DNA of 63,729 bases from a virus: the IMG/VR virus record IMGVR_UViG_3300032316_001298, positions 1 through 63,729 of that record; one strand, 5' to 3'. Shown here one piece after another: positions 16,674-26,174 of this stretch (its first letter is position 1; each line of letters opens with the position of its first letter). The notes under the pieces were generated by a model, which was given only the letters and a program-made list of their open reading frames with translations, did not search any database and was not told the origin of the DNA. Both the position numbers and the translations under genes were made by a program.

Positions 16674-17117
16674 ATGGCCCTTCGAATGGTAGCGCGACCG
16701 GAGAAATGCCCGCCTTGGGTGGCGGATCTCATTGTTGATCTGGATACGAGGTGTTTTCCGGAGGATTACCGCGTGAAGCCGGAGGGGGCTTACTGGTGGA
16801 TCGAAGAGGAGCGGGGCGAGCCGGTGGCGTTTGCCGGAATGAAGGTGTGCGCTGCGGAATACAATCGCGGGCTAGGCTATCTATCGCGGGCGGGGGTGCT
16901 GCCGAAGTATCGGGGGCAGGGACGGCAGCGGCGGCTGATCCGCGCGCGGATAGCTTTGGCGCGACGGCTGAACTTACTGGAGGTCGTGACGTATGTGGTG
17001 GCGGCGAATCTGGCGAGTGCGAACAGTCTGATCGGCGTGGGCTTTCGGCTTTACAGTCCGGCAGAGCGCTGGGGCGGGAAGGATGCGTTGTATTTCCGGC
17101 GGCGGCTGGGAGGTTGA
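16674..17117 (+). CDS. GNAT family N-acetyltransferase
   Basis: 147 residues. Strand LGYLSRAGVLP (67-77) followed by the acetyl-CoA loop KYRGQGRQRRLIRARIAL (78-95) is motif A of GNAT enzymes; VAANLASANSLIGVGFRLY (109-127) is the C-terminal motif B. Substrate not evident. TTGACA, whose TGA is the previous stop, ends 13 nt before ATG 16674. Confidence 0.8.
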   Translation: MALRMVARPEKCPPWVADLIVDLDTRCFPEDYRVKPEGAYWWIEEERGEPVAFAGMKVCAAEYNRGLGYLSRAGVLPKYRGQGRQRRLIRARIALARRLNLLEVVTYVVAANLASANSLIGVGFRLYSPAERWGGKDALYFRRRLGG

Positions 17118-17135
17118 CATGGCGCTGTTGGCATT

Positions 17136-17495
17136 ATGCCTCTTTCGACAGCCGGACTAAACAGCGCGGGGATCACATTGTCCACAGCCATTCCTGCCGG
17201 AACGGTGATCACGAACATCAACGAGATCATTTCGATCACGGTTCGCCGGATCAATTCGACTCAGATCGAAGCCAAAAAGAGCAACGGAGACATCGCGGCG
17301 ATTGCCTATGGCGGGGAGAAATACGAGATGGAGGCCGAGGGTTACACAACCCAGAGTCAAGTTCCGGCCCTGACCAACGCGAATTGGACTGCCTTCGGAC
17401 TGTCGGGGCGCGTGATGAGCTATGAAATCCTCGGATCGAACGAGGACTTCGTGAAGCTGCGCGTGAGCGGCATAGGATTTGCCGGAGCCTCCTAA
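17136..17495 (+). CDS. Tail tube-like or minor tail protein
   Basis: 119 residues, beta-rich, located between the connector block and the tape measure where the tail tube gene is expected. TTGACA ends 16 nt before ATG 17136; the sequence ATTATGCC at the start is identical to that of the isolated gene at 48966. No clear homology recognised; the tube assignment is positional and the protein is shorter than most tube proteins. Confidence 0.45.
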   Translation: MPLSTAGLNSAGITLSTAIPAGTVITNINEIISITVRRINSTQIEAKKSNGDIAAIAYGGEKYEMEAEGYTTQSQVPALTNANWTAFGLSGRVMSYEILGSNEDFVKLRVSGIGFAGAS

Positions 17496-18064
17496 TGGAT
17501 GAAGTCCGCTTTGTCTTTGACGAGCGGTTCATCGAAGCGTTTGTCAGCAAGCCTGGATTGCATCGGGTGATGGGACGGCGTTTGCGGCCGTTCAGCACAT
17601 GGCACTTGTTGCAGTTGCAATATGTGCAGAATCCTTTGGTGACAGGTGGCGCGGTTGCGGCGGGAGATATGGATTTGGCGACGAGGATTTGCCAGACGCA
17701 GTTTCCGGAAGCGGTGCGACCGAAGCGGCGGTGGTGGACGTGGCGGGCAATACGTGTGCAATCGGCGGTGGCGGCGTTTGAGGCATACGTGGCAGATTAT
17801 GCCAGCGGTCCGGACATCCAAGCCGAGCAGACTAAGACGCAATCGGCACGGTTGCCCGATATGGACAGTCTACTGCAGGAGTTGGCGCTTTACCGCAAGA
17901 TGAGTGGCTGTTCGCGTGAGGAGGCGTGGAACGTGCCGATCGGGGAGATGGCGTGGATGAATGCGGCGTGGGCGCGGATGGAGGGGGCTAAGTTTTCTAT
18001 TATGACGGAGTTGGAGCGGTCGGCGCTACGGAGAGCGAAAGCAAAATTGACAGAGGCGAAATGA
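17495..18064 (+). CDS. Tail assembly chaperone candidate
   Basis: 189 residues, start ATG 17495 overlapping the stop before (TAATG), directly before the tape measure as for lambda gpG/T. Helical, with HLLQLQYVQNPLV early and PIGEMAWMNAAWARMEGAKF late, a pattern seen in phage proteins that escort the tape measure. No clear slippery site for a frameshifted longer form was found. Confidence 0.5.
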   Translation: MDEVRFVFDERFIEAFVSKPGLHRVMGRRLRPFSTWHLLQLQYVQNPLVTGGAVAAGDMDLATRICQTQFPEAVRPKRRWWTWRAIRVQSAVAAFEAYVADYASGPDIQAEQTKTQSARLPDMDSLLQELALYRKMSGCSREEAWNVPIGEMAWMNAAWARMEGAKFSIMTELERSALRRAKAKLTEAK

Positions 18065-18065
18065 A

Positions 18066-20363
18066 ATGCCTCCGCTTCTGCAAAATCTCGGGGCCGGGGC
18101 GCGCAATTTGGCCAATGCGGCGGTGGGCGCCCAGAATGTGAACAAGGCGCTGGGGGCGGCGGCAAAGGCAGGGACGGCGCTGAAGGTGGCGTTTGCCGAT
18201 ATGCTGAGTCCTCTGGGGTTGGCGGCGGGGTTTGCCCTCACCTTCAGCGTGGGTCTTTACAAAGCGGTGATGAACTCCCGCTTGCTGCAGGCGGCTTTGG
18301 AGCGGGTCGCGCAAGTGCAGGTATATTCGGTGCAGTTCGAGAAGTTGCTCGGCGGGCTGCGTCAGGCAAAGCAGCGGCTCAATGAGCTGGCTTCGATGGC
18401 GGCGAGCGGGCCGTTCAAGTTTGATGATTTGGTGCAAGCGAACGAGCGTTTACAAAGGCTGTCGCGCGGCGGGTTTGCTGGGAAGAAGGCCATGGAGATG
18501 GTCGCGGATGCGGCAGCGGCGACAGGGGTAAGCACGGCGCAGATGGCTGGTATGGTAGGCGGTGCGTTTGACGATGCTTTCAGCGGCCGCTCGATCGAGG
18601 GAGCGGTGAATCAGTTGCGAGATGTGGGAGCGATCAGCATGTCGGCGGCGGACAAGCTGATAAATCTCGAGCGAGCGGGAGTGCGCGGCAAAAAGCTTTT
18701 CGATGAACTGACACGTTCTTTAGCGGCAAACAAGGGGGCGGCGGCCGCGTTGCGCAACACGATTGCGGGGTTGAACAATGAGCTGGAGCAGGCAAAAGGG
18801 CAGCAGTTGGGGTCTATCGGGGAGATGTTTGCCCAGGGGCAGATGGATGGGTTGCGGGCTTCGATCAAGTTGGTAAAGGAATTCGGGCCGGTGCTCAAGG
18901 AGTTGCTGATGCCGTTTGCGGTGGTGGCCAATGCGATCGGCAAGATTACGCTGGGTGTAAGCAAGTTGGTATCGAACATTCCGGGGCTCAAAAGCGCGCT
19001 GGTCGGCGTGGCGCAAGCAGCGGGGACGGCAGCGGTGGCATTGGCGGCCTTGGGATTGTTTCAGTTGGCGGTGGCGATCCGGGCTTTGGTCTTGCCGTTG
19101 CTGGCGAAGTTGGTGACAGGATTGGTAGCTTCTGCAGCGGCGGGTGGTATTGTTGGTCGTGCATTAGGTTTTGTGGCGGGTGGCTTATTGCGTTTTTTGG
19201 GTCCGATTGGGCTGGTCTTGGCGGCATTGGATTTGATGGGTGTAAAATTTGAGAATGTGGCAAGGTCGGCAGGTTTGTTGCCGGATTCTGTGACGGAAGC
19301 GGCGGAGGCTTCGCGCAAGGCGAGCCAAGATATTCGGGAAGCGTTGGATGGGTTGCGCGCGGGGGGAGGCGGAACGGCAGGCGAGGGGATAGAAATTTTG
19401 GGCGCGGCGGAGGAGAATTTCCGTCGCGCGGAGAAGGCCCGCAAGGAGGCTGCGGGACAAAGGCCGTCGGAGACTCGAGAGGCGGTAGGAGGCATGGCGG
19501 CGACGGTGCTGGGCGCGCCAGTGGATGCTCTGGCGGGCATCGTGAATGCGGGAGCGCAAATGATGGGGATGGCTTCGCCCTTCAAGACTTCGGTGGATCA
19601 AAGCGGAACGATAGATCCGATTGGAGGATCGGAAATGTTGCGGGAGTTTTTTACTGGAAGCCAGGGTCAGGCGCAGCGCGAGCAGGAGGCGGCGGCAGCA
19701 GCCGAAGAGGCCAAGAGGTTGCGGGATGAAGCGCGTGCTCAACTGGATCAGACTCCGGCACAGTTTTTGAATGATCCGGATTTTGCGGCGGCGAAGTCGG
19801 AGGCATTGGAGATTATGGATCGGGCCAACGCGGCGCAGGACAGGCTCAATGAGGCGGAGATGCCCGATGAGCAGAGGGCTCAAGAACAAGAGAAGATCGA
19901 CGCGATGCGTTCTGAGGCGGAAGCCAAGATGGCACCGGAGGCCATGGAGGAGCGGTTCAACCGGCGGATGGCGCGGGACGATGTGAAGGCGTCAATCACG
20001 CGGGCAATGGCCGATGGCACAGGCAACGAGCAGCTGCGCGTCCAAGCCAACGAGTTAGAAGATCGAGTGAAAACGGAGCGCCGGGCCAAGGAATTTCAGT
20101 CCATGGGGATAGAAAGACCGGAGGCGATGGAGATGGCCCGCGCGCAAACGGTGAGCGAAAGGCTGCAGAGCGAGCAAGAGCGGGCCCAAGCCATGACGTT
20201 TTCCTCGGGTTTGGCCAAGGTGGGTGGAGCAGCGGGTGAAATGGGCGGTGGCAAAAGCGAGGAGGCCCGACTGTTGACTGAAATCCGCAATTTGATGGAG
20301 CGTGACACGAACGGCAAGCCGCCGCCGCCAATGCCGGAAACCATGAAGAAGATGCAGCGCTAA
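18066..20363 (+). CDS. Tape measure protein
   Basis: 765 residues. N-terminal amphipathic part with the segment AASGPFKFDDLVQANERLQRL typical of tape-measure N-domains, a central stretch of hydrophobic helices (about 310-400, ALVGVAQAAGTAAVALAALG and following), then a long charged coiled coil (about 520-720). TTGACA ends 13 nt before ATG 18066. At about 1.5 Angstrom per residue the tail would be roughly 115 nm. It sets tail length and is ejected with the DNA. Confidence 0.85.
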   Translation: MPPLLQNLGAGARNLANAAVGAQNVNKALGAAAKAGTALKVAFADMLSPLGLAAGFALTFSVGLYKAVMNSRLLQAALERVAQVQVYSVQFEKLLGGLRQAKQRLNELASMAASGPFKFDDLVQANERLQRLSRGGFAGKKAMEMVADAAAATGVSTAQMAGMVGGAFDDAFSGRSIEGAVNQLRDVGAISMSAADKLINLERAGVRGKKLFDELTRSLAANKGAAAALRNTIAGLNNELEQAKGQQLGSIGEMFAQGQMDGLRASIKLVKEFGPVLKELLMPFAVVANAIGKITLGVSKLVSNIPGLKSALVGVAQAAGTAAVALAALGLFQLAVAIRALVLPLLAKLVTGLVASAAAGGIVGRALGFVAGGLLRFLGPIGLVLAALDLMGVKFENVARSAGLLPDSVTEAAEASRKASQDIREALDGLRAGGGGTAGEGIEILGAAEENFRRAEKARKEAAGQRPSETREAVGGMAATVLGAPVDALAGIVNAGAQMMGMASPFKTSVDQSGTIDPIGGSEMLREFFTGSQGQAQREQEAAAAAEEAKRLRDEARAQLDQTPAQFLNDPDFAAAKSEALEIMDRANAAQDRLNEAEMPDEQRAQEQEKIDAMRSEAEAKMAPEAMEERFNRRMARDDVKASITRAMADGTGNEQLRVQANELEDRVKTERRAKEFQSMGIERPEAMEMARAQTVSERLQSEQERAQAMTFSSGLAKVGGAAGEMGGGKSEEARLLTEIRNLMERDTNGKPPPPMPETMKKMQR

Positions 20364-20367
20364 AGAT

Positions 20368-21174
20368 ATGCCAATCCAAGTCACAGGATTATTCAACCCG
20401 CAGTTTGAAAAAGAGCGGCAAACAGTAGACCGCGTCGGCTTTATGCAAACGGTTTGGGTAAGACGCATGAAGACGGAGGACTTGCTTACCAGCAAAATCG
20501 AAAAGCTGCTTTACAGGGAGGATATACGCTTCATGCGCGAGGAAGTGGAGTTGGTTGATGGTGTGTCGGTCATCCGACATTTTTATGATGGCCTGCCCGC
20601 TGGCGCAGCGGATTCCAGTGGTAGGGCGGGCATCAATACGCTGTATGAATTTGATCCGTCCTTTGATGAAGTGCCGATACAAGCGCACCACAACTTCGGT
20701 GGGCCCGATGGTTCGGATGACAGCCTTTTCAAGAAATATGGGGGATACTATGACGGCAATGGCAATTTAAGATGGCGACCAGCGGAGAGCAAATCAGGTA
20801 AGAGTTCATCAAGGGGCTTCGCTAAACTTGGGAGCCCTGCCGTGTCGGTCGGAGGACCGGGTGATGTGAAAAGTCTGCAGGGTGTAGAGTCTTACCTTCG
20901 GATGGGCGGAGTGTTTCGTATCGTTTACGCGCATCGAGGCGAAGCGATGCCGCCAAATTTGTTTTTCGGGGTAGGAACAATCCAAACACCGCCAGACTCG
21001 AAGTATTTGCCAACTTTGCCCTCGACGCGCAACTGGCTGAAGGGGCCGCCTAGTGCGCGATGGCGTGGCAATGCGTGGGAGATCACGGAGGAATACATAC
21101 TTTCCGGAGTGGGTGGATGGATCAAGGACATCTACGATGGAAAGACCGAGAGCAAAGCAGGGCAAAGCACGTGA
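20368..21174 (+). CDS. Tail tip protein of unknown fold
   Basis: 268 residues, four bases after the tape measure. Mixed charged and aromatic sequence with a Gly/Ser-rich middle (KSGKSSSRGFAKLGSPAVSV) and WEITEEYILSGVGGWIKDI near the end. Its place matches distal tail proteins. Not recognised beyond synteny. Confidence 0.5.
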   Translation: MPIQVTGLFNPQFEKERQTVDRVGFMQTVWVRRMKTEDLLTSKIEKLLYREDIRFMREEVELVDGVSVIRHFYDGLPAGAADSSGRAGINTLYEFDPSFDEVPIQAHHNFGGPDGSDDSLFKKYGGYYDGNGNLRWRPAESKSGKSSSRGFAKLGSPAVSVGGPGDVKSLQGVESYLRMGGVFRIVYAHRGEAMPPNLFFGVGTIQTPPDSKYLPTLPSTRNWLKGPPSARWRGNAWEITEEYILSGVGGWIKDIYDGKTESKAGQST

Positions 21175-21674
21175 TTTATCCTGGTCACAATATTCGCACG
21201 AGGAGCTTTGGCCAAGACGGACGCCACGTGATCGTGTCGCGCGGATCGAATCCTTCGATCTGGTCGGGGGCGTTTTCGTTGGCTTTGGGCGCGGATTATG
21301 TGACGGTGAATTTCGGGCTCGTCAACGACGTTGAGCCGGAAATCAACGGAGTGCCGATCAGCGGCGTGACCGCGAAAGGGGATCGGGTGCAACAACCGCA
21401 GTTGATCTTGGAAGACGGTTTTGATGCGGAGGGGCGGCAGTGGGTGGCGTTGCAGGTGGAGGTGGACGACGAGGGGCGGTTTGCAAAAAAACCGACAGTT
21501 GTCGTGACCAAGGACATACGATCATCGGGAGAAAAGATCGGCCTGCATCCTCTGGGGGTGTTCACCATTACTCGGGAGCTGCATCAAGTAACGCATTTCC
21601 ATCTAAAACACGCTTGGATCAAAAGCATACGGCGCGATAGCGGGCCTGCGCGTCATTTTTTTTGGAGTGCATGA
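21171..21674 (+). CDS. Tail tip protein
   Basis: 167 residues from GTG 21171 (GTGA overlap); the frame is open upstream to 21060 but that part overlaps the previous gene. Beta-rich (IWSGAFSLALGADYVTVNFG, QWVALQVEVDDEGRF) and ends in an aromatic FHLKHAWIKSIRR segment. Likely baseplate/tail-tip subunit; no named family. Confidence 0.5.
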   Translation: MIYPGHNIRTRSFGQDGRHVIVSRGSNPSIWSGAFSLALGADYVTVNFGLVNDVEPEINGVPISGVTAKGDRVQQPQLILEDGFDAEGRQWVALQVEVDDEGRFAKKPTVVVTKDIRSSGEKIGLHPLGVFTITRELHQVTHFHLKHAWIKSIRRDSGPARHFFWSA

Positions 21675-22918
21675 AAAGGCTGTCGCAAGTGGTGGCGCAA
21701 AATTCACCGACGGACTCGTCACCGGCAAAGCCGGTGGTAAGCAGCGGGGTGGGCATTTTGCAATCGCAGGTCGGAGAGGCCACGACTCTCTCGGCGCTGC
21801 CGACGGCAACCTTCATGCATCCTTGGGAGGTGCATGCGATCAACTACATAGAGTGGCAGCAGGAGGGTGATCCTCGTCAGGGTTGGACGTTTCGGATGGT
21901 GCCGGGTTTTGTCAACGGGATTGATCCGTTATGTTTTGGGGTATTTGCCACGGGCGAGACGGCGAGTGCACGAGACATTTCTCGGGGTAGGGGCAGCGGG
22001 TTAAACCGGGTGGGCGGCGCGGCGCGCGAGTTTGGCGGCGGGTCGCGGGGATATGGTGACACCAAGTTGGGCGGTGGGGGAGAGCCAGCGTATTATCCGT
22101 TGCTGCAGGGTCCAGTGATTCCGGTGACGAGCTATCTGAAATCGTTCACCAGGATACCGCCGTTTTTCAAGGAGCAGGGAGTCAAGGAAGTGGCGCAGGA
22201 TTTTGCTGCGGCGGGTTTATCGGTCAATGCGGCTGGAGGGATCACGATGAACCTGACGCCGAGCGCTGAAGAGGCGCAAAATCAGATTCCGTCGAGATTG
22301 CTGATCGGGCAGGATTTTTGGATTTCGATTGCCCGGGCCGCTTACAAATCGGATGTGACGCTGGTGGGCAACCTGATCACGGGGCAGATCATGGATTATT
22401 CGGTGGGTTTTGACGGGTCAGAGGTGGAGCGCGTAGGCGTGCGCCCTAGACTGAATCAGGGTGATTTTCAGCGAATGGCCTTTGAGCGGGAGTCGCGCCG
22501 CGCTGAGGTGCGGCTGCGCCTGCAGACGGGCGGACCGGTGGATGATCCGTATGACTACCAATTTCTTTTCACCTTTTGGCTGTTGAGTCCGGAGATAATA
22601 CCGCAGTTGGATGCCGGTCAGCCGGGAGCACCCGCCACGACCTCTCCGCCGCTGTCGCAGTGGGAGCCTTATGTCGAGTATGGCATTGGGCCTAATACCA
22701 CGGGAAACTCGGGCGGCGGGTGGTGGAATTTTTACCATGCGGCCAAGAACGAGCCGCCGTTCAACGCCAAGCAGCTCAGTTTATCGTCAATCGGCGCGTT
22801 GGTGGGGCGCTATACGTTTGTGCCGCAGGCCACGCAGGGATTGCTGGAGGCCGAGCAGCAGAGAATTTTGAACGCAATGCTCAACAGCACCTCAAACGAG
22901 GGTCAATTCTGGAACTAA
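21671..22918 (+). CDS. Tail tip or hub protein
   Basis: 415 residues from ATG 21671 (ATGA overlap). Contains a Gly-rich loop region (about 95-135) and an aromatic C-terminal half (SQWEPYVEYGIGPN, GGWWNFYHAAKN). Located among tail-tip genes; no catalytic motif. Unrecognised. Confidence 0.5.
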   Translation: MKRLSQVVAQNSPTDSSPAKPVVSSGVGILQSQVGEATTLSALPTATFMHPWEVHAINYIEWQQEGDPRQGWTFRMVPGFVNGIDPLCFGVFATGETASARDISRGRGSGLNRVGGAAREFGGGSRGYGDTKLGGGGEPAYYPLLQGPVIPVTSYLKSFTRIPPFFKEQGVKEVAQDFAAAGLSVNAAGGITMNLTPSAEEAQNQIPSRLLIGQDFWISIARAAYKSDVTLVGNLITGQIMDYSVGFDGSEVERVGVRPRLNQGDFQRMAFERESRRAEVRLRLQTGGPVDDPYDYQFLFTFWLLSPEIIPQLDAGQPGAPATTSPPLSQWEPYVEYGIGPNTTGNSGGGWWNFYHAAKNEPPFNAKQLSLSSIGALVGRYTFVPQATQGLLEAEQQRILNAMLNSTSNEGQFWN

Positions 22919-22919
22919 T

Positions 22920-23102
22920 ATGGGAGACGAATTCGGATTGGACAAGGCGGCGCGGAGGACGGCGGCGAATGATTTGCAGCAGCAAGAACGTCGATTGCCT
23001 GTGAATCTGAACTGGGCGTTGCCCGGGGCGTTGACTCCCTTTAACTGGAAGTTTTTCGGGGTTCGTCCTCCGGAATCGGGGATGCCGAAGAAATCATCAT
23101 GA
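22920..23102 (+). CDS. Small tail-region protein, 60 residues
   Basis: ATG 22920 follows the previous TAA at one base and the stop overlaps the next ATG. Sequence NLNWALPGALTPFNWKFFGV suggests an extended segment binding a larger partner. Function unknown. Confidence 0.5.
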   Translation: MGDEFGLDKAARRTAANDLQQQERRLPVNLNWALPGALTPFNWKFFGVRPPESGMPKKSS

Positions 23103-23419
23103 TTACGGTGGAGTTTGATTTGGTGGATGATGGGCAGGAGGACGAGCGGCGGCGTCTGGTAGGGGAAATTGCGCGGCTTCAAGCCCAGCTGGAGGCTTTG
23201 CCGCTTGACGATCCCGGAATGGTGCGGGCGAGCCTGCAGGCGACCATCAATGGGCTGCAGGAGCAACTGATCGCCATGTCCGCCTTTAATGAGGATGAGG
23301 GCGATGATCTAGCATTCGGCTCATCTAACGCCTCCTCCTTATCTATCTTCAAAACAAACATTCTCAGAGCTGGTGTCGGCGTTAGAACCTTTTTCCCCGC
23401 ACGAAATGGTCGGAATTGA
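23099..23419 (+). CDS. Small coiled-coil tail-region protein
   Basis: 106 residues. A beta-like N-terminus (MITVEFDLVDDG) is followed by a coiled coil (EDERRRLVGEIARLQAQLEA and on to about residue 60) and an acidic linker. The stop TGA is part of the TTGACA element of the next gene. Function unknown. Confidence 0.55.
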   Translation: MITVEFDLVDDGQEDERRRLVGEIARLQAQLEALPLDDPGMVRASLQATINGLQEQLIAMSAFNEDEGDDLAFGSSNASSLSIFKTNILRAGVGVRTFFPARNGRN

Positions 23420-23435
23420 CAGGTGTGGGCGGTAA

Positions 23436-26174
23436 GTGCGCTCCTTGTATTATGCCAATTTGCAGACCCGGCGCCCGGCCAGCAGTATAGGGGGTGGCGA
23501 AGTCACCATTCCTAGTCTGCTGGCCGGACAACAGTGGCAGATTGCGCTTCGCTTTACCGATGCTGCGGATGGGCAGTTCGGAGAGATCCGTCCCCCGGTG
23601 CGAAGTTTGCGGGCCTCGCTTGGACCGCTGGATGCGCGCCCGGCAGCGGGTAGTTTTCGGTTGCAGGTAGGTTTGGGGAATTCGACAAGTGCTAATACGA
23701 CAGCAGCCTTGGCTGCCAATGCCACGGCAGTGCAGGTGGCGGCGGCGCTGAATGGTTTGGCGGGCGCGGGCGGAGACTATTCCGTGGATTTCGATGCTGG
23801 ATCTTACCTGATCCGGCGCGCTGGCGGGCAGATGGTGACTTTGACCTCGAGGCAGAATGTCTTGAGTCCGATCAGCGCGGTGCGAGTGAGGCCTTATCAA
23901 GTGGATGGCGCCTGGGTGCACGAGGTGCGCTTAATCCAAGCGCCTTATGCTTTTGCCGACAATGCGGCGCAAGCATTACCGACACCACCTTTCGTGCAGA
24001 CGCTGGTGGATGGCTACACTTCGCCGGACAATACGTGGAAGATCAACGAGGTGCAGCAGTTGATCTTACCAGCGGAGTTCCGGTCTACTTACCGGCTGAC
24101 TTTCAATTATGCAGGCGGCGTGGCCAACACGGGGTTGCCGCGCAAAACGCGGGTGCTGGGGATCGAGGATGGCGCCGCGGAGTTGCAGGCGGCGATCAAT
24201 GACATTCTCAAGGATTTGGGGGGCTACGACGGCGAGGTGGCGGTGGCCAACCCAACCAGCAATGTGGCGCGCATCACTTTTGGCGGCAGAGCTTTGGACG
24301 GTGTCGATGTGCCGCCTTTGGGGGTGGAGGCGTTTCCGTTGCCGGGCGACGAGGGGGATTGGGTATTCACGTTAGACTTAAATCGCTCCGAGATGTGGGT
24401 GGCGCTGCGCGGGGCAGAATCGGTGACTGTGCCTTTCGAGGTGGAGGCGGATGTCTATATCGACCGGAACGATTTGAGTCAGGGGTGGACGACGATCAAG
24501 CTCTGGAGCGTGCCTGTGACAGTGACGCGGCCGTTGCTTTATGAGGGCCTAGCGGCGGCCCAGTCCATTGATTGGCTAAGGCCGATTTCGCCTCGCTCGT
24601 ATGTGCCGTTCAACCCCGACCAGATCATAACCGGTCAGCAGCATTGGGTGGGGACGATCGGGTTTGGCACGGCCAACAGTCCGGCTTATGGCACTGCGGT
24701 GAGCGTTGGTTTTGGCACGGCAGGTGGGGAGCAGATTTTCACGATCGACCATGATCTCAATACCGAGGCAGTGCATGTGACGGTGCGAGAAAATGAAGCG
24801 CCTGGAGACATCGTTTCGCCGAAACGGGTGAGCGTGGATGGACCGAATAGTGTCTCTGTGGCCTTCGGCAGCGCCTTATCGAGCGGTGATGTTTACGGGG
24901 TGGTGATCACGAGCGCGGGCCCGCGGAGTGTGTTCTTGGGGCACACGCACACGACGGCGCAAGTGACGGGGTTGGAGGAAATCATCGGGGCATTGGCCGA
25001 GCGCGTGCTGGCACTGGAGCGGCTGTTGCCGAGGAGTGGTGCAACGGAGAGCGGGATAAGTGATAAACCGGCTGAGACGTTGCTTCCGTGCGTTGGGGAA
25101 GTGTTGCCCGATTTAAGCGCGTTGGATTTCCGATTGCCCACCGTGGCAAGCCAAACCTTTGCCAGTCCAAATCAGGGAAGCCCGGCATCGGAACAGCTAA
25201 ACCTAATTCCCAAAGCGCCGGAGGGAACGTCCGCGGCGCAACAGGAGAAGCAGGCGGAGGACGAAAAGGCCAAGCAAAAGGAGGATCCGGATGCGATGCC
25301 GCCGAATTTGTTGCTGCGCGCGTTGATTCCGGGCGTGGGAAGCACTGGCAAGCCCGCTCGCCCAGGGGGCAAAAACAATGAGGGAGAGGTTGTTCCAGAG
25401 GTGCCCGAAGCGCCCGCCACCCCGGCGCTTTTCCCGCCCCGCCGTGGATCAAAAATGCCGGTCTTGCTGCAAGCAGTGCAGAGTTCGGCGCCGGTCAATA
25501 CGTCAGTGTTGCCCACGGGCACGGCGTTGGTCGATGGCAGGGTGTATCGCTACACGGGCAGCGAGGAGTTTTTCGTGCCGGGCGATCTGGGGAGGCCGAC
25601 TCTGAAGCTGCCGTCGCAGGGCGTGTTCGCCTACAAGCAGGGGCAGTTTTACCGAGTGCGAAGTGAGGGTGGCAGTGTGTATTATCCGGTGGAGTTCGAG
25701 CGCGAGCTGTGGCGCGTGCATCTTTCGGCACAGCAGATGCCAGAGGGGGCAACGCTGACGATCGGGGGGGAACTGAGGTATCGCCTCTTGGGAGAGTTTT
25801 TCGATGCGGTGCTGTCCAAGCAAGCGCCGCTGGATTTGGCCGCGCAATACATGCTCTACGTCGAGGCGTTGGAGTTGGAGGAGGGTGGGGCGCTAGGTGC
25901 GGTGAAGCGCACAACTACTCTGGCGGCAACACAGGTGATCGTTTCGCCCGTGCTGGAATCCTTCCGCTGGAGGCTGGCGGTAACACGGGACGCGTCGGGG
26001 CTGGCTTCGAGTTTCACGGCCTTTTCGACGACCACTTCGGCAAGTGGATTCTCCGCGCCGTTCATTTTGCGGATGCGTTTGGGCGGCTTTGACATCGACG
26101 ACATGGCGTCGGATGTGGTGAGGGGCCAAGTGGCTCTGATTATGCCCCCGACCCGGGCAGAGGTAGCACTATGA
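23436..26174 (+). CDS. Large tail fibre/tip protein
   Basis: 912 residues from GTG 23436; TTGACA ends 14 nt upstream, which supports this start. Multi-domain beta-rich protein: N-terminal repeats with Ala-rich helices, a region around 410-440 with repeated GFGTA units, a HTHTTAQVTGLEEIIG trimerisation-like segment near 505, a long Pro/Glu/Lys-rich linker (about 590-680), and a C-terminal domain of about 160 residues that recurs in the next gene. Likely structural adhesin or central fibre. Confidence 0.65.
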   Translation: MRSLYYANLQTRRPASSIGGGEVTIPSLLAGQQWQIALRFTDAADGQFGEIRPPVRSLRASLGPLDARPAAGSFRLQVGLGNSTSANTTAALAANATAVQVAAALNGLAGAGGDYSVDFDAGSYLIRRAGGQMVTLTSRQNVLSPISAVRVRPYQVDGAWVHEVRLIQAPYAFADNAAQALPTPPFVQTLVDGYTSPDNTWKINEVQQLILPAEFRSTYRLTFNYAGGVANTGLPRKTRVLGIEDGAAELQAAINDILKDLGGYDGEVAVANPTSNVARITFGGRALDGVDVPPLGVEAFPLPGDEGDWVFTLDLNRSEMWVALRGAESVTVPFEVEADVYIDRNDLSQGWTTIKLWSVPVTVTRPLLYEGLAAAQSIDWLRPISPRSYVPFNPDQIITGQQHWVGTIGFGTANSPAYGTAVSVGFGTAGGEQIFTIDHDLNTEAVHVTVRENEAPGDIVSPKRVSVDGPNSVSVAFGSALSSGDVYGVVITSAGPRSVFLGHTHTTAQVTGLEEIIGALAERVLALERLLPRSGATESGISDKPAETLLPCVGEVLPDLSALDFRLPTVASQTFASPNQGSPASEQLNLIPKAPEGTSAAQQEKQAEDEKAKQKEDPDAMPPNLLLRALIPGVGSTGKPARPGGKNNEGEVVPEVPEAPATPALFPPRRGSKMPVLLQAVQSSAPVNTSVLPTGTALVDGRVYRYTGSEEFFVPGDLGRPTLKLPSQGVFAYKQGQFYRVRSEGGSVYYPVEFERELWRVHLSAQQMPEGATLTIGGELRYRLLGEFFDAVLSKQAPLDLAAQYMLYVEALELEEGGALGAVKRTTTLAATQVIVSPVLESFRWRLAVTRDASGLASSFTAFSTTTSASGFSAPFILRMRLGGFDIDDMASDVVRGQVALIMPPTRAEVAL

